From an uncultured Dysosmobacter sp. (lineage in GTDB: Bacteria > Bacillota > Clostridia > Oscillospirales > Oscillospiraceae): DNA of 55,012 nucleotides. Shown here piece by piece: positions 15,058 to 24,226 of this stretch. The notes below the pieces were generated by a model. It saw only the letters and a list, made by a program, of their open reading frames with translations, did not search any database and was not told the origin of the DNA. A program made the position numbers and the translations under genes. Numbering within the stretch: position 1 is the stretch's first letter; each line of letters begins with the position of its first letter. The DNA lies in contig NZ_CANRMB010000023.1 of the NCBI RefSeq assembly GCF_947631635.1, forward strand, positions 1 to 55,012, written 5' to 3'.

Positions 15058-15720
15058 CTATTTCTTATGATGGAAGCTGAATTTGTTCTCCGTGCCGCTC
15101 AACAGCCGCTTGATGTTGGCCCGGTGCTGCCACACCACCAGCCCGCCGCAGGCGAAGGCCAGGACCACGATGATGGGGTCTGGATAGCAGTACCAGGAAA
15201 TAAAGGGGAAACTGGCCCCGGCCCACAGGGAACCCAGGGACACATACCGGGTCAGGATGGTCAAGAGCAGGAACCCGCCCCAGACCACCAGCGCGATACG
15301 CCAGTCGATCATGATGGCGATGGTGCCGCCGGAGAGGATGCCCTTACCGCCCTTGAAATGAAACATACAGGGGAACATGTGGCCCAGCAGGCAGAACAGG
15401 CCCGCCCAGTATTTTCCCAGCACATACGACCAGCCGAAAAGCCACTGGCCCAGCAAAAGTGCCAGGACCGCCTTTAAGACATCCGCCAATATGACCACCG
15501 CGGTCAATGGCCCGCCAAAGGTGCGGTAAAAATTGGTGAGACCTGCGTTGCCGCTGCCATGGTTCCGCACATCGTCCCGCAGGATATACTTGGAGACGAT
15601 GACCGCGCCGTTAAAGCAGCCCAGGAAATAGGATGCCGCAGCAGTGATCGCCGCCGCCAGCACCATCTGGCCCACGGAGGGCATCGCATAGATATATCCG
15701 CCGCTCAAAAGCATCGCCAT
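15058..15720 (-). CDS. plsY: Glycerol-3-phosphate acyltransferase PlsY
   Basis: The 220-residue integral membrane protein has five or so hydrophobic helices and the PlsY motifs HGSGNAGLTNFYRTFG (motif 1, about 53-68) and FHFKGGKGI (motif 2, about 120). PlsY transfers acyl groups from acyl-phosphate to glycerol-3-phosphate, the first step of phospholipid synthesis in most Gram-positives. It lies between der and gpsA, 3 bp after der. A GGAGG site precedes the start. Confidence 0.95.
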   Translation of the reverse strand: MAMLLSGGYIYAMPSVGQMVLAAAITAAASYFLGCFNGAVIVSKYILRDDVRNHGSGNAGLTNFYRTFGGPLTAVVILADVLKAVLALLLGQWLFGWSYVLGKYWAGLFCLLGHMFPCMFHFKGGKGILSGGTIAIMIDWRIALVVWGGFLLLTILTRYVSLGSLWAGASFPFISWYCYPDPIIVVLAFACGGLVVWQHRANIKRLLSGTENKFSFHHKK

Positions 15721-15723
15721 CGC

Positions 15724-17049
15724 TCACGCCTCCTTATCGCCCTTCTGCCGGACAGACAGAACAACAGGGGTGCCCTCCAGGCCAAAGGTGCTGCGGATAC
15801 AGTTTTCCAGATACCGGCGGTAGGAGAAGTGGAACAGCCGCGCGTCGTTGCAGAAGGCCACAAAATGGGGCGGCTTCACGCCCACCTGGGTCATATAGTA
15901 AATTTTCAGCCGCCGGCCCTTGTCCGTGGGAGGCTGCACCCGGGTCTGGGCATCCTCCAGGATGCTGTTCAGCATGCCGGTGGTGATGCGGACACTGGCC
16001 TGGTTGGCGACGTAGTCGATCATCTCAAACAGCTTTTCCACCCGCTGGCCGGTCTTGGCGGAGATGAACAGGATGGGCGCGTAGGTCATGAAGGCCAGGT
16101 CCTGCCGGACCTTCTCCCGCATGTGGTCCATGGTCTTGCCGTCCTTCTCCACCAGGTCCCACTTGTTGATGACGATGATGCTGGCCTTGCCCGCCTCATG
16201 GGCCAGTCCGGCCACCTTGGTGTCCTGCTCCGTGACACCCTCGGTGGCGTCGATCATGATGAGGCACACGTCGCTGCGCTCAATGGCCATGGTGGCCCGG
16301 AGGACGCTGTACCGCTCGATGTCCTCCTCCACCTTGGATTTTTTGCGGATGCCGGCGGTGTCGATGAACACGAACTTGCCCTGCTCGTTTTCAAAGCGGG
16401 AGTCGATGGCGTCCCGGGTGGTGCCCGCCACGTCGGAGACGATGACCCGGTTCTCCCCCAGGATCTTGTTTACCAGGGAGGATTTGCCCGCGTTTGGCTT
16501 GCCGATGACCGCCACCTTGATGGCGTCGTCCTCCTCTTCCTCTTCCTCCTCCGGCGGGAAATACCGGACGCAGGCGTCCAGCAGGTCGCCGGTGCCGTGG
16601 CCGTGGACGGCGGAGACGGCGATGGGGTCTCCCAGGCCCAGGTTGTAGAACTCGTAGAAATCCGGATCCACCGCGCCGGTGGAGTCCATCTTGTTCACCG
16701 CCAGCACGATGGGCTTGCCGCTGCGCAGCAGCATGCCCGCCACCTCCTGGTCGGAGGCGGTGAGGCCGGTCTTGATATCCGTCAGGAAAATGATGACGTT
16801 GGCGTTCTCAATGGCAATCTGGGCCTGATCCCGCATGAACTCCAGGATCAGGTTGTCCGTCCGGGGCTCGATGCCGCCGGTGTCGATCAGGGTGAAGGGG
16901 CGGCCGTTCCAGTCCGTCTCCCCGTAAATGCGGTCCCGGGTAACGCCGGGCGTATCCTCCACAATTGAAAGCCGCCTGCCGATCAGCTTGTTGAACAGCA
17001 TGGACTTGCCCACGTTGGGCCGGCCCACGATAGCAACGATGGGTTTCAT
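15724..17049 (-). CDS. der: Ribosome biogenesis GTPase Der (EngA)
   Basis: The 441-residue protein has two tandem G domains: G1 motifs GRPNVGKS (9-16) and GKPNAGKS (183-190), with G3 DTGG and DTAG and G4 NKMD and NKWD. They are followed by a C-terminal KH-like domain. Der assembles the 50S subunit. The linker between the G domains has a run of seven glutamates (about 167-173). A TTGCTA/17/TATAAT promoter lies at 17095-17123 just after the rpmF terminator. Confidence 0.97.
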   Translation of the reverse strand: MKPIVAIVGRPNVGKSMLFNKLIGRRLSIVEDTPGVTRDRIYGETDWNGRPFTLIDTGGIEPRTDNLILEFMRDQAQIAIENANVIIFLTDIKTGLTASDQEVAGMLLRSGKPIVLAVNKMDSTGAVDPDFYEFYNLGLGDPIAVSAVHGHGTGDLLDACVRYFPPEEEEEEEDDAIKVAVIGKPNAGKSSLVNKILGENRVIVSDVAGTTRDAIDSRFENEQGKFVFIDTAGIRKKSKVEEDIERYSVLRATMAIERSDVCLIMIDATEGVTEQDTKVAGLAHEAGKASIIVINKWDLVEKDGKTMDHMREKVRQDLAFMTYAPILFISAKTGQRVEKLFEMIDYVANQASVRITTGMLNSILEDAQTRVQPPTDKGRRLKIYYMTQVGVKPPHFVAFCNDARLFHFSYRRYLENCIRSTFGLEGTPVVLSVRQKGDKEA

Positions 17050-17094
17050 CGGCTCTCACATCCTTTCTCTTTCTTCTCATAAAAATACAATTAT

Positions 17095-17123
17095 ATTATA
17101 CCCGTCCGCGGGCGGGATAGCAA
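17095..17123 (-). promoter_or_regulatory. Sigma-A promoter for der-plsY-gpsA
   Basis: On the minus strand TTGCTA (17118-17123), 17-base spacer, TATAAT (17095-17100), 46 bp before the der start. The spacer is GC-rich and partly palindromic (CCCGCCCGCGGACGGG), which might be a regulatory feature. Confidence 0.72.
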
Positions 17124-17124
17124 G

Positions 17125-17160
17125 TTAAAAAGCAAGGAGGGAAGAATCTCTTCCCTCCTT
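17125..17160 (-). terminator. Terminator of yceD-rpmF
   Basis: A 12-bp perfect stem (17134-17145 with 17149-17160) and 3-base loop, followed on the minus strand by GCTTTTTAA. It ends 18 bp beyond the rpmF stop and directly precedes the der promoter. Confidence 0.88.
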
Positions 17161-17178
17161 AGCAAGCATGCAGAATCC

Positions 17179-17373
17179 TTATTTCGCGACGACGGACTTG
17201 ACAACCTTGACCTCGCGGCCGTTGTAAGTACCGCACTCCTGGCACATTCTGTGAGGCAGGTGCAGCGCACCGCATTTCGGGCATGCGACGAGACTGGGGG
17301 CCGCCAGCTTCCAAGTGGAGCTGCGCCGCTTATCGCGTCTTGCTTTGGATACTTTTCCCTTAGGTACTGCCAT
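17179..17373 (-). CDS. rpmF: 50S ribosomal protein L32
   Basis: The 64-residue L32 begins AVPKGKVSKARRDKRRSS and has a zinc ribbon CPKC...CQEC, so it is the zinc-binding (C+) form. The reading frame is open further upstream to 17457, but the family start is the ATG at 17373, which has AAGGAGGTG 7 bases before it. It follows the DUF177 gene, the standard yceD-rpmF pairing. Confidence 0.97.
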   Translation of the reverse strand: MAVPKGKVSKARRDKRRSSTWKLAAPSLVACPKCGALHLPHRMCQECGTYNGREVKVVKSVVAK

Positions 17374-17431
17374 TGTGACACCTCCTTGATCATTCAAAGG
17401 CCCGGGAGTGTGGCCCGTCCTTATTATTACT

Positions 17432-17929
17432 TTATTTGTTCTCCAAAAGTTTGGCAAGGACGGCCAGCCGCGGGTCCGTCTCCTTTTTGCAGGAGCAGGG
17501 GCCGAGGTTCAGGTCGGCGCCGCAGCGGGGACACAGTCCTTTACAATCTTCAGAACACAGGGTTTTGGTGTCCATTCCGAGAATGAACGCGGTGCGGGCC
17601 AGATCGCCCACATCCACCTTGCCGTCCTCCAGCAGGACGATCTCGTCGTTGTCCTCATTCTGGAGTTCTTCCGCCAGCATACAGCTGTAAACGATCTCCT
17701 TTTCCTGGGAAAAGGCCTTGCCGCAACGGTCGCAGACCGCGTCCAGCGTGGTCCTGGCCGTCAGCGTCAGGTCCAGCAGGTCGGCGGTGTTGCGGACCTC
17801 TCCCCGGACCTCCACGGGACGGCTGACCGGATACCGGCCGGCGAACTCCACATCGGAAAGGTCCAATGCAAACTGGAATTCCAGACGTTTGCCGGGGGTA
17901 TGCAGGATGGATTTTACGTCAAAAAGCAT
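17432..17929 (-). CDS. YceD/DUF177 family protein
   Basis: The 165-residue protein is a DUF177 (YceD, 23S rRNA accumulation protein) homologue, the usual partner of rpmF. It has a cysteine pair CDRC around residue 68 and a C-terminal CSEDCKGLCPRCG cluster, likely zinc-binding. YceD proteins are linked to 23S rRNA processing or accumulation. A perfect consensus promoter lies 28 bp upstream. Confidence 0.9.
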   Translation of the reverse strand: MLFDVKSILHTPGKRLEFQFALDLSDVEFAGRYPVSRPVEVRGEVRNTADLLDLTLTARTTLDAVCDRCGKAFSQEKEIVYSCMLAEELQNEDNDEIVLLEDGKVDVGDLARTAFILGMDTKTLCSEDCKGLCPRCGADLNLGPCSCKKETDPRLAVLAKLLENK

Positions 17930-17956
17930 AAGCTACCTCGCAATGACACGATTAGT

Positions 17957-17985
17957 ATTATAAGGGATGGCTCCCCTGTTGTCAA
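17957..17985 (-). promoter_or_regulatory. Consensus sigma-A promoter for yceD-rpmF
   Basis: On the minus strand TTGACA (17980-17985), 17-base spacer, TATAAT (17957-17962): exact consensus. It fits high expression of a ribosomal protein gene. Confidence 0.9.
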
Positions 17986-18015
17986 ACAATTTTTTCAAAT
18001 TTCCGCCAGTTTTTT

Positions 18016-18483
18016 TCAGCGGTCGTTTTCCGGGTCCAGGTGCTTGTTGGCCAGGTCGATGCCCAGGATGGAATTTCGGAACCCGCCCGCGAGCCGGTCA
18101 TAGGACACGATAAAATAGGGGTCCTTGGGCCACCGGGCCTCCCAGCAGTCCCGCAGGACCTCCACGAACCGGGGGCAGTCCGTGCCCTCCATGCCCAGCA
18201 GCATGGGAGAGAGATAGTCCACCATCATCTGCTTCTCATTGACCTTCACGGCGGCCCGGTTCCAGATGCGCTGGCGCTTCCAGCCCTCCGCCAGCCCGTC
18301 CAGGAGCTCTTCCGCCAGGGCCTGAAGGGCCGCCTCATCCCCGCCTGTCCCCAGGACCGCCTCCCCGTAGGCCGGGGCAAAACGCGCCTTGTATTCCGGA
18401 AACGCCTTGGGATAGCCCCGCCGGGTAAAGCGGTCCAGCCAGGTCCTGCCGGTCTGGATGGCCGCCAGCAGCTCACTGTTCAT
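18016..18483 (-). CDS. Conserved-looking cytosolic protein, unknown function
   Basis: The 155-residue soluble protein has no signal peptide or membrane helix. Recognisable points are a GYPKAFPEYKARF segment near residue 23, a Trp-rich WKRQRIWNRAAVKVNEKQ region, and FIVSYDRLAGGF followed by a NSILGIDLA tail. I do not recognise the family. The start overlaps the stop of the preceding membrane protein gene (18480-18779) by 4 bases (ATGA), so the two are translated together and may act together. Confidence 0.7.
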   Translation of the reverse strand: MNSELLAAIQTGRTWLDRFTRRGYPKAFPEYKARFAPAYGEAVLGTGGDEAALQALAEELLDGLAEGWKRQRIWNRAAVKVNEKQMMVDYLSPMLLGMEGTDCPRFVEVLRDCWEARWPKDPYFIVSYDRLAGGFRNSILGIDLANKHLDPENDR

Positions 18484-18779
18484 GCGTCCTCCCCGCCTTT
18501 CCCGCCGTTTTCCGGCAGCTCCTCCGGCTCGTCGCTCCAGGTGGTGGGGTCGTCAATGTGGTCCTTGCCGAACTTGTATGCCCTCCACTCCCGAAGGATC
18601 AGCGCGCCGCCCACGGCAAGGAACACCAGGCCGCCGCCGATGCCGATGGCCGGCGTTTCGGAGGTTCCATTGAATACGCCGATGAACAGCTGGGCCGCCA
18701 GGTACAGCAGGTATCCGCCCGCCAGCACCCAGATATAATTCACCTTGCCGGTCTGTCTCTTATTCGGACGCTCTCTCAT
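18480..18779 (-). CDS. Small membrane protein, unknown function
   Basis: A 99-residue protein with two transmembrane helices: WVLAGGYLLYLAAQLFIGVF and GIGGGLVFLAVGGALIL. The N-terminus is positively charged and the C-terminal tail is acidic (PEELPENGGKGGEDA). I use the ATG at 18779, with GGGGAG 10 bases upstream; an in-frame ATG at 18800 has no ribosome site. It is coupled to the unknown cytosolic gene 18016-18483 and diverges from the pseudouridine synthase. Confidence 0.7.
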   Translation of the reverse strand: MRERPNKRQTGKVNYIWVLAGGYLLYLAAQLFIGVFNGTSETPAIGIGGGLVFLAVGGALILREWRAYKFGKDHIDDPTTWSDEPEELPENGGKGGEDA

Positions 18780-18820
18780 GTGCAGTGTCTCCCCATCCAA
18801 TCAAAAAATTCCAGCCGGAC

Positions 18821-18849
18821 TTTACAAGCGCCCGGCAAACGGGTATGAT
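18821..18849 (+). promoter_or_regulatory. Sigma-A promoter for the pseudouridine synthase
   Basis: TTTACA (18821-18826), 17-base spacer, TATGAT (18844-18849), with ACAGGAGG following at about 18872 and the start at 18885. Confidence 0.75.
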
Positions 18850-18884
18850 AACGAAAACGACGATTCTTTCACAGGAGGCCCACC

Positions 18885-19856
18885 ATGCGGGAATTCACCA
18901 TTGGAAAAAATGACGCCGGGCAGCGCCTGGACCGCTTCGTGTCCAAGAACCTGCCCCTGCTGCCCCCTGCCCTGCTGCAAAAGTATATCCGCCTCAAGCG
19001 CATCAAGGTCAACGGCAAGGGCTCCAAGCGGGACGCCCGCCTCTGCGCCGGGGATGTCCTACAATTATATATCAACGACGAGTTCTTTGACAAGCCCAAT
19101 GAGGAAAATCTCTTCCTGACGGTCTTCAAGCCCCAGCTGAACATCGTCTATGAGGACGAGAACCTGCTGCTGGTGGACAAACGCCCCGGCCTAGTGGTCC
19201 ACGCTGATGAGACGGAGAAGGTCAACACCCTCATCAACCACATCCAGGCGTACCTGTACCAGAAAAAGGAGTGGAACCCCAGGTGGGAGAACGCCTTTGC
19301 CCCGGCCCTGTGCAACCGCATCGACCGGAACACCGGCGGCATCGTCATCGCCGCCAAGAACGCGGAGACCCTGCGCATCATCAACGAGAAGATCAAAGCC
19401 CATGAGTTGGAAAAATCCTACCTCTGCATCACCGTGGGCCGCCCCCGGCCCGCGGAGGGCAGGATCGAGGGCTTTTTGCTGAAGGACGAGGCAAAAAAGC
19501 AGGTCTCCTTCTACCGCAGGCCCGTCCCCGGCGGAAAAACCGCCGTCACCCTTTATAAAACCCTGGAAAACCGGGGAGAATTGTCCCTGGTGGAGTGCCG
19601 CCTGCTCACCGGACGGACCCACCAGATCCGCGTCTCCATGGCGGAGATCGGATGCCCCCTGCTGGGGGACGGAAAATACGGAAACGGTGCCGTGAACAAG
19701 CGCTATCACGAGACCCGCCAGGCCCTGTATTCCTACAAGCTGCACTTTTCTCTCCCCACCGACGCGGGGATGCTGAACTACCTGCGAGGCAAGGCGTTCA
19801 CCGTGGTGGACGTGCCCTTTCGGGACCGGTACTTCCCCCCCGAAAAAAATACCTGA
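18885..19856 (+). CDS. RluA-family 23S rRNA pseudouridine synthase
   Basis: The 323-residue protein has an N-terminal S4 RNA-binding domain (residues 12-70, QRLDRFVSK...) and the RluA catalytic domain with the motif NRIDRNTGG around residue 146, where the aspartate is the catalytic residue. The GRTHQIRVS motif near 245 is also typical. It converts uridine to pseudouridine in rRNA; the target site (RluC or RluD type) cannot be told. It stands alone with its own promoter. Confidence 0.9.
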   Translation: MREFTIGKNDAGQRLDRFVSKNLPLLPPALLQKYIRLKRIKVNGKGSKRDARLCAGDVLQLYINDEFFDKPNEENLFLTVFKPQLNIVYEDENLLLVDKRPGLVVHADETEKVNTLINHIQAYLYQKKEWNPRWENAFAPALCNRIDRNTGGIVIAAKNAETLRIINEKIKAHELEKSYLCITVGRPRPAEGRIEGFLLKDEAKKQVSFYRRPVPGGKTAVTLYKTLENRGELSLVECRLLTGRTHQIRVSMAEIGCPLLGDGKYGNGAVNKRYHETRQALYSYKLHFSLPTDAGMLNYLRGKAFTVVDVPFRDRYFPPEKNT

Positions 19857-19874
19857 TAAATATAGGTAATTCCC

Positions 19875-19903
19875 TTGACTTTTGGGGGTACTTCCTATAT
19901 AGT
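19875..19903 (+). promoter_or_regulatory. Sigma-A promoter for potABCD
   Basis: TTGACT (19875-19880), 17-base spacer, TATAGT (19898-19903). ATATAGG at 19860-19866 and CCTATAT at 19894-19900 form an inverted repeat that brackets the -35 and touches the -10, a plausible repressor operator. The transcript leader is about 90 bases. Confidence 0.7.
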
Positions 19904-19998
19904 TCAAAGTGCTGAATTTCGACGAGAAAGGTTCCCCCTCAACAGAGAAAAGAGGCGTATCGTTCAAGCAGAATTACGATTGAAATGGGGGAGGATAC

Positions 19999-21183
19999 AT
20001 GTCCAAAGAGTTGATTCGCCTGCGTGACCTGTGCATGGCGTACGACAATGAACCTGTATTGAACAACATCAACCTGTACATCAACGACAAAGAATTCCTC
20101 ACATTGCTCGGACCCAGCGGGTGCGGTAAGACCACCACGCTGCGGATTATCGGCGGCTTCGTGACTCCCACGTCCGGAGACGTCCTGTTCGACGGTGTGA
20201 GGATTAATGACGTTCCGCCCTATCGAAGGCAGATCAACACCGTATTCCAGAAGTACGCGCTGTTCCCGCACCTGAACGTGTTCGAGAACATCGCCTTCGG
20301 ACTGCGGATGCAGAGGCGCCCCGATCCCAGCGATCCCACCGGAAAGAAACAGGTGAAGATCCCCGAGGAGGAGATCCGGGAGCGGGTCATGGAGATGCTG
20401 GAGGTCATCAATCTGAAAGGCTTTGAGCACCGCAAGCCCGACGCCCTCTCCGGCGGCCAGCAGCAGCGGGTGGCCATCGCCCGGGCGCTGGTGAACCGGC
20501 CCAAGGTGCTTCTGCTGGACGAACCTCTGGGCGCGCTGGATCTGAAGCTCCGCAAGGACATGCAGATCGAGCTGAAGCGCATCCAGCAGCAGGTGGGCAT
20601 TACGTTTATATATGTGACCCACGACCAGGAGGAGGCCCTCACCATGTCCGACACCATCGTGGTCATGGACAAGGGCTCCATCCAGCAGATCGGCACCCCC
20701 GAGGACATCTACAACGAGCCGAAAAACGCCTTTGTGGCGGATTTCATCGGTGAGTCCAACATCATCGACGGCGTCATGGTCCGGGACAGGGTGGTCAAAA
20801 TGTACGGGCGGGAGTTCCCCTGCCTGGACGGCGGCTTTGCCGAAAACGAGCCGGTGGACGTGGTCATCCGGCCCGAGGACATCGACATCGTGCCCGTGGA
20901 GCAGGGCCAACTGACCGGCACCGTCACCAACGTGACCTTCAAGGGCATGCAGTATGACATCATCGTGGACTTCCGCGGCTTCAAGTGGCTGATCCAGACC
21001 ACGGACCACTCCCCCGTCGGCGCCCGCATCGGCATCAAGATCGACCCCGACGGCATCCACGTGATGAAAAAGAGTTCCTACTCCGGTATGTTCGGCGACT
21101 ACTCCTCCTTCTCCGAGGAGTATGACGAACTGGACGATGCCAGCCTCGCGCTGGATGAGGAGGAGAGCGAGGATGAAGAATAA
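19999..21183 (+). CDS. potA: Spermidine/putrescine ABC transporter ATP-binding protein
   Basis: The 394-residue PotA powers polyamine import. Visible are Walker [11 protein letters not shown] (about 37-46), the signature LSGGQQQR, Walker [12 protein letters not shown], the H-loop THDQEEA and a C-terminal TOBE regulatory domain (about 290-360). Unusual for the family is an acidic tail of about 30 residues ending EEESEDEE. Its last 11 bases overlap the start of potB, which means the acidic tail codons also supply the potB ribosome site (GAGGAGGAGAG). Confidence 0.95.
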   Translation: MSKELIRLRDLCMAYDNEPVLNNINLYINDKEFLTLLGPSGCGKTTTLRIIGGFVTPTSGDVLFDGVRINDVPPYRRQINTVFQKYALFPHLNVFENIAFGLRMQRRPDPSDPTGKKQVKIPEEEIRERVMEMLEVINLKGFEHRKPDALSGGQQQRVAIARALVNRPKVLLLDEPLGALDLKLRKDMQIELKRIQQQVGITFIYVTHDQEEALTMSDTIVVMDKGSIQQIGTPEDIYNEPKNAFVADFIGESNIIDGVMVRDRVVKMYGREFPCLDGGFAENEPVDVVIRPEDIDIVPVEQGQLTGTVTNVTFKGMQYDIIVDFRGFKWLIQTTDHSPVGARIGIKIDPDGIHVMKKSSYSGMFGDYSSFSEEYDELDDASLALDEEESEDEE

Positions 21184-22027
21184 GCTCTCTCATTTTGCCA
21201 TCCCCTACGTGGTCTGGATGGCCCTGTTCGTGGTGGCCCCCATCATCATGGTGGTGGTGTACGCCTTCTCCGCTGCCGAGGGCGGCTTCACGCTGGCGAA
21301 TTTCGCCAGGATGGGCACCTATACCGTGGTGTTCACCCGTTCCTTCAAGCTCGCCATCATCGCCACACTGGTCTGTCTGCTGATCGGATACCCGGTCTCC
21401 TATATGATGAGCAAGGAAGGTCCCCGGTTCCAGCGCATCGCCATGGTTTTGATCATGCTGCCCATGTGGATGAACTTCCTGCTGCGCACCTATTCCTGGA
21501 TGTCCATTCTGGAGAACAACGGTCTTTTGAACCAGCTGTTCCAAAAGATCGGCCTGATCGCCCTGTATAACAGCATCTTCGGTACGGACATCCAGTTTTT
21601 CCGCATGATGAACACCCAGGGCGCCGTGGTGCTGGGCATGGTGTATAACTACCTGCCCTTTATGATCCTGCCCATCTATTCGGTCATCGTCAAGCTGGAC
21701 AATTCCCTCATTGAGGCGGCCCGGGACCTGGGGGCCGATACGTTCAACGTGTTCCGGCGGGTGATCCTGCCGCTGTCCCTGCCCGGTGTCCTGTCCGGCA
21801 TCACCATGGTGTTCGTCCCGTCGGTATCCACCTTCGCCATCAGCAAAATGCTGGGCGGAGGTACGGAGATGATGCTGGGCGACCTGATCGAGCAGCAGTT
21901 CCTCGGCGGCGCCTACAACCCCCAGCTCGGCGCGGCCATCTCCCTGGTGATGATGATCATTGTGGTGGTGTGTATGGTGGTCATGAACCGCTTCGGCGAG
22001 GGTGAAGAACAGGCGGTGATGCTATGA
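21173..22027 (+). CDS. potB: Spermidine/putrescine ABC transporter permease PotB
   Basis: The 284-residue membrane protein has six transmembrane helices and the permease EAA loop (EAARDLGAD, about 180) that contacts PotA. I use the ATG at 21173 ([13 protein letters not shown]), which has GAGGAGGAGAG just upstream; the frame upstream is a shadow of the potA tail. It overlaps potA by 11 bases and potC by 4. Confidence 0.94.
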   Translation: MKNKLSHFAIPYVVWMALFVVAPIIMVVVYAFSAAEGGFTLANFARMGTYTVVFTRSFKLAIIATLVCLLIGYPVSYMMSKEGPRFQRIAMVLIMLPMWMNFLLRTYSWMSILENNGLLNQLFQKIGLIALYNSIFGTDIQFFRMMNTQGAVVLGMVYNYLPFMILPIYSVIVKLDNSLIEAARDLGADTFNVFRRVILPLSLPGVLSGITMVFVPSVSTFAISKMLGGGTEMMLGDLIEQQFLGGAYNPQLGAAISLVMMIIVVVCMVVMNRFGEGEEQAVML

Positions 22028-22887
22028 AAAAGAACACCTCCCTGCTCAACCGCATATTCATGGCACTGGTGTTTGTCTTTCTGTACGCGCCGATCATTTT
22101 GCTGATCATCTTTTCCTTCAACGCCGGCAGCAGCAACACCGTGTGGAAGGGCTTCTCTCTGGCCTGGTATACAAAGCTTTTCCACAACCGGATCATCATG
22201 CAGAGCGTGTATACCACCCTGCTGGTGTCCCTGTTGGCAACGGTCGCCGCCACGGTGGCCGGCACCTTTGCCGCCATCGGCTTCTATGCCATGCGGCGCC
22301 GGGTCCGGGAACCGCTGATGACCGTTAACAACATCCCCATGATGAACGCCGATATCGTCACCGGCGTCAGCCTGTGCCTGTTTTTTGTGGCGCTGTTCAA
22401 CGGCTGGCACAACTTTGCCGTCTGGTTCAACAACGCCCAGCGCACCTTCATCCTGGTGGAAAACCTGCATATGGGGTTCGGTACTCTGCTGATCGCCCAT
22501 ATCGTGTTCAACATCCCCTATGTGATCCTCTCCGTCGGCCCCAAGCTGCGGCAGATGGATAAAAACCTGGTAGACGCCGCCATGGACCTGGGCTGCACCT
22601 GGATGCAGGCTTTCTGGAAGGTCATCCTGCCGGAGATCAAGCCCGGCATCGTCTCCGGCGCGCTGACAGCCTTTACCATGAGTATCGATGACTTTGTGAT
22701 CAGCTATTTCACAGCGGGTTCGTCCTCTTCCACCCTGGCCATGACCATTTACGGCATGACCAAAAAGCGGGTCAGCCCAGAGATCAACGCCATCTCCACA
22801 CTGCTGTTCGTGACGGTGCTGGCGCTGCTGGCCATCGTCAATATCCGGGAGGCCCGGCAGGAGCGGCGCGCGCTACAGCGCGTCTGA
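22024..22887 (+). CDS. potC: Spermidine/putrescine ABC transporter permease PotC
   Basis: The 287-residue second permease has six hydrophobic helices and the EAA-like loop DAAMDLGCT near residue 180. It forms the membrane channel with PotB. Its ATG overlaps the potB stop (ATGA), so translation is coupled. It is 62 bp before potD. Confidence 0.94.
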   Translation: MKKNTSLLNRIFMALVFVFLYAPIILLIIFSFNAGSSNTVWKGFSLAWYTKLFHNRIIMQSVYTTLLVSLLATVAATVAGTFAAIGFYAMRRRVREPLMTVNNIPMMNADIVTGVSLCLFFVALFNGWHNFAVWFNNAQRTFILVENLHMGFGTLLIAHIVFNIPYVILSVGPKLRQMDKNLVDAAMDLGCTWMQAFWKVILPEIKPGIVSGALTAFTMSIDDFVISYFTAGSSSSTLAMTIYGMTKKRVSPEINAISTLLFVTVLALLAIVNIREARQERRALQRV

Positions 22888-22949
22888 TCGGTCCCATGGC
22901 CCTCCGGGGCCTTGTGATAAAAATTCAAAGATATTGGAGGAATGATCAA

Positions 22950-24089
22950 TTGAAAAAAATGGTAGCCTTGACTCTCGCCTTGATGATGGCGGCGAGCCTG
23001 TTTCTGACCGGGTGCTCTGTGCGGAAGGATGAGCCATCCACCCCCGATAGCTCCGACACGGACACCAGCAGCGGCAGCAACAGCAGTGGCAAGCGCGTGG
23101 TAAACGTATGCAGCTGGGGTGAATACATCGACGAGAACCTGATCTATCAATTCGAGGACGAGACCGGTATCACGGTCAATTATCAGACTGCGGAGAGCAA
23201 CGAGGCTCTGTACTCCCTGCTGAAGACCGGCGCCGGTGATTATGACGTCATCGTCCCCTCTGACTATATGATCGCCCGTCTGATCGAGGAGGATATGCTC
23301 GCGGAACTGGATTACAGCAATATCCCCAACTATGATCTCATCGGCGATCAGTATAAGAGCCTGAGCTTTGACCCCGAGAACAAGTACACCGTCCCCTATA
23401 CCTGGGGCACTCTCGGCATCATCTACAACACCACCATGGTAGACGAGCCCATCACCAGCTGGGACGCCATGTTCGACGAGAAGTACGCGGGCAACGTCCT
23501 GATGATCCGCAACTCCCGGGACGCCCTGGCCGCCGCCCTGCTGGACCTGGGATATTCCATCAACACCACCGATGAAGCGGAGATCCGGGAGGCCTATCAG
23601 CTTCTGGCGGACGCCAAGAGCAAGGGCGTGTACCAGAGCTTTGTCATGGACGAGATCTTCAACAAGATGGAGGGCGGCAACGCCGCGATCGCCATGTACT
23701 ACGCCGGCGACTACCTGACCATGCTGGAGAACAACGAGGATCTGGCCTATGTGGTCCCTGAGGAGGGCAGCAACTGGTTCGTGGACGCCATGTGCGTGCT
23801 GAAAAACGCGCAGCACAAGGAGGAGGCCGAGGCCTGGATCAACTTCATCGCCTCCACAGAAGCCAACCTGGCCAACATGGACTATATCTGGTACGCCTCC
23901 CCCAACACCAAGGCGCTGGAAACCTATCCCGATTACTATGAGGAGACCTACGGTGAGGCGCTGGACATGGGACTCTACGAGATCATGGCCGCTCCCGCAG
24001 ACGTGCTGGACCGCTGCACGCTCTATGAAAACCTGCCTGCCAGCGTCCTGACACTGTATAACGATCTCTGGACGGAGCTCGGCATCTGA
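22950..24089 (+). CDS. potD: Polyamine-binding lipoprotein PotD
   Basis: The 379-residue extracellular solute-binding protein begins with a lipoprotein signal: MKK, a hydrophobic stretch and the lipobox LTGC (Cys22), followed by a Ser/Asp-rich linker of about 25 residues. The mature part has the PotD/PotF fold (SWGEYIDENL, then YDVIVPSDYMI). I choose TTG at 22950, because GGAGG lies 9 bases upstream and it supplies the KK needed for the signal; the ATG at 22959 is too far from the ribosome site. It delivers spermidine or putrescine to PotBC. Confidence 0.93.
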   Translation: MKKMVALTLALMMAASLFLTGCSVRKDEPSTPDSSDTDTSSGSNSSGKRVVNVCSWGEYIDENLIYQFEDETGITVNYQTAESNEALYSLLKTGAGDYDVIVPSDYMIARLIEEDMLAELDYSNIPNYDLIGDQYKSLSFDPENKYTVPYTWGTLGIIYNTTMVDEPITSWDAMFDEKYAGNVLMIRNSRDALAAALLDLGYSINTTDEAEIREAYQLLADAKSKGVYQSFVMDEIFNKMEGGNAAIAMYYAGDYLTMLENNEDLAYVVPEEGSNWFVDAMCVLKNAQHKEEAEAWINFIASTEANLANMDYIWYASPNTKALETYPDYYEETYGEALDMGLYEIMAAPADVLDRCTLYENLPASVLTLYNDLWTELGI

Positions 24090-24226
24090 TACTATTTTCC
24101 CATGAAAAATAGATATTTTTCATGGGAACCGCTGTGCTTCGCACATCGGTATGTCTCATAAGAATTCAACACGCCTTCGGCGCTATAAAAAGTAGCCGCT
24201 GTCTACTTTTTAATGAATTCTAGTAT
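24089..24226. repeat. Four-hairpin array after potD, distantly like the six-hairpin elements
   Basis: Consecutive hairpins at 24097-24128 (15-bp perfect stem), 24128-24150 (ACCGCTGTGC arms), 24172-24182 (CGCC/GGCG) and 24087/24111-area arms AAAAAGTAG/CTACTTTTT at 24187-24211. An AGAATTCA/TGAATTCT pair (24161-24168, 24214-24221) encloses the last two. ATACTA at 24089-24094 pairs with TAGTAT at 24221-24226 and closes the array. The two-part layout resembles the elements at 4618 and 7678 but sequence is different. It could equally act as a potD 3' structure. Confidence 0.5.

Noticed and set aside
19904..19998. A riboswitch in the potA leader
   Set aside because: No multi-stem conserved core was visible; only a short promoter-proximal inverted repeat.
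24097..24128. The first hairpin after potD as the operon terminator
   Set aside because: No T-tract follows it; a proper terminator lies at 24241-24273.
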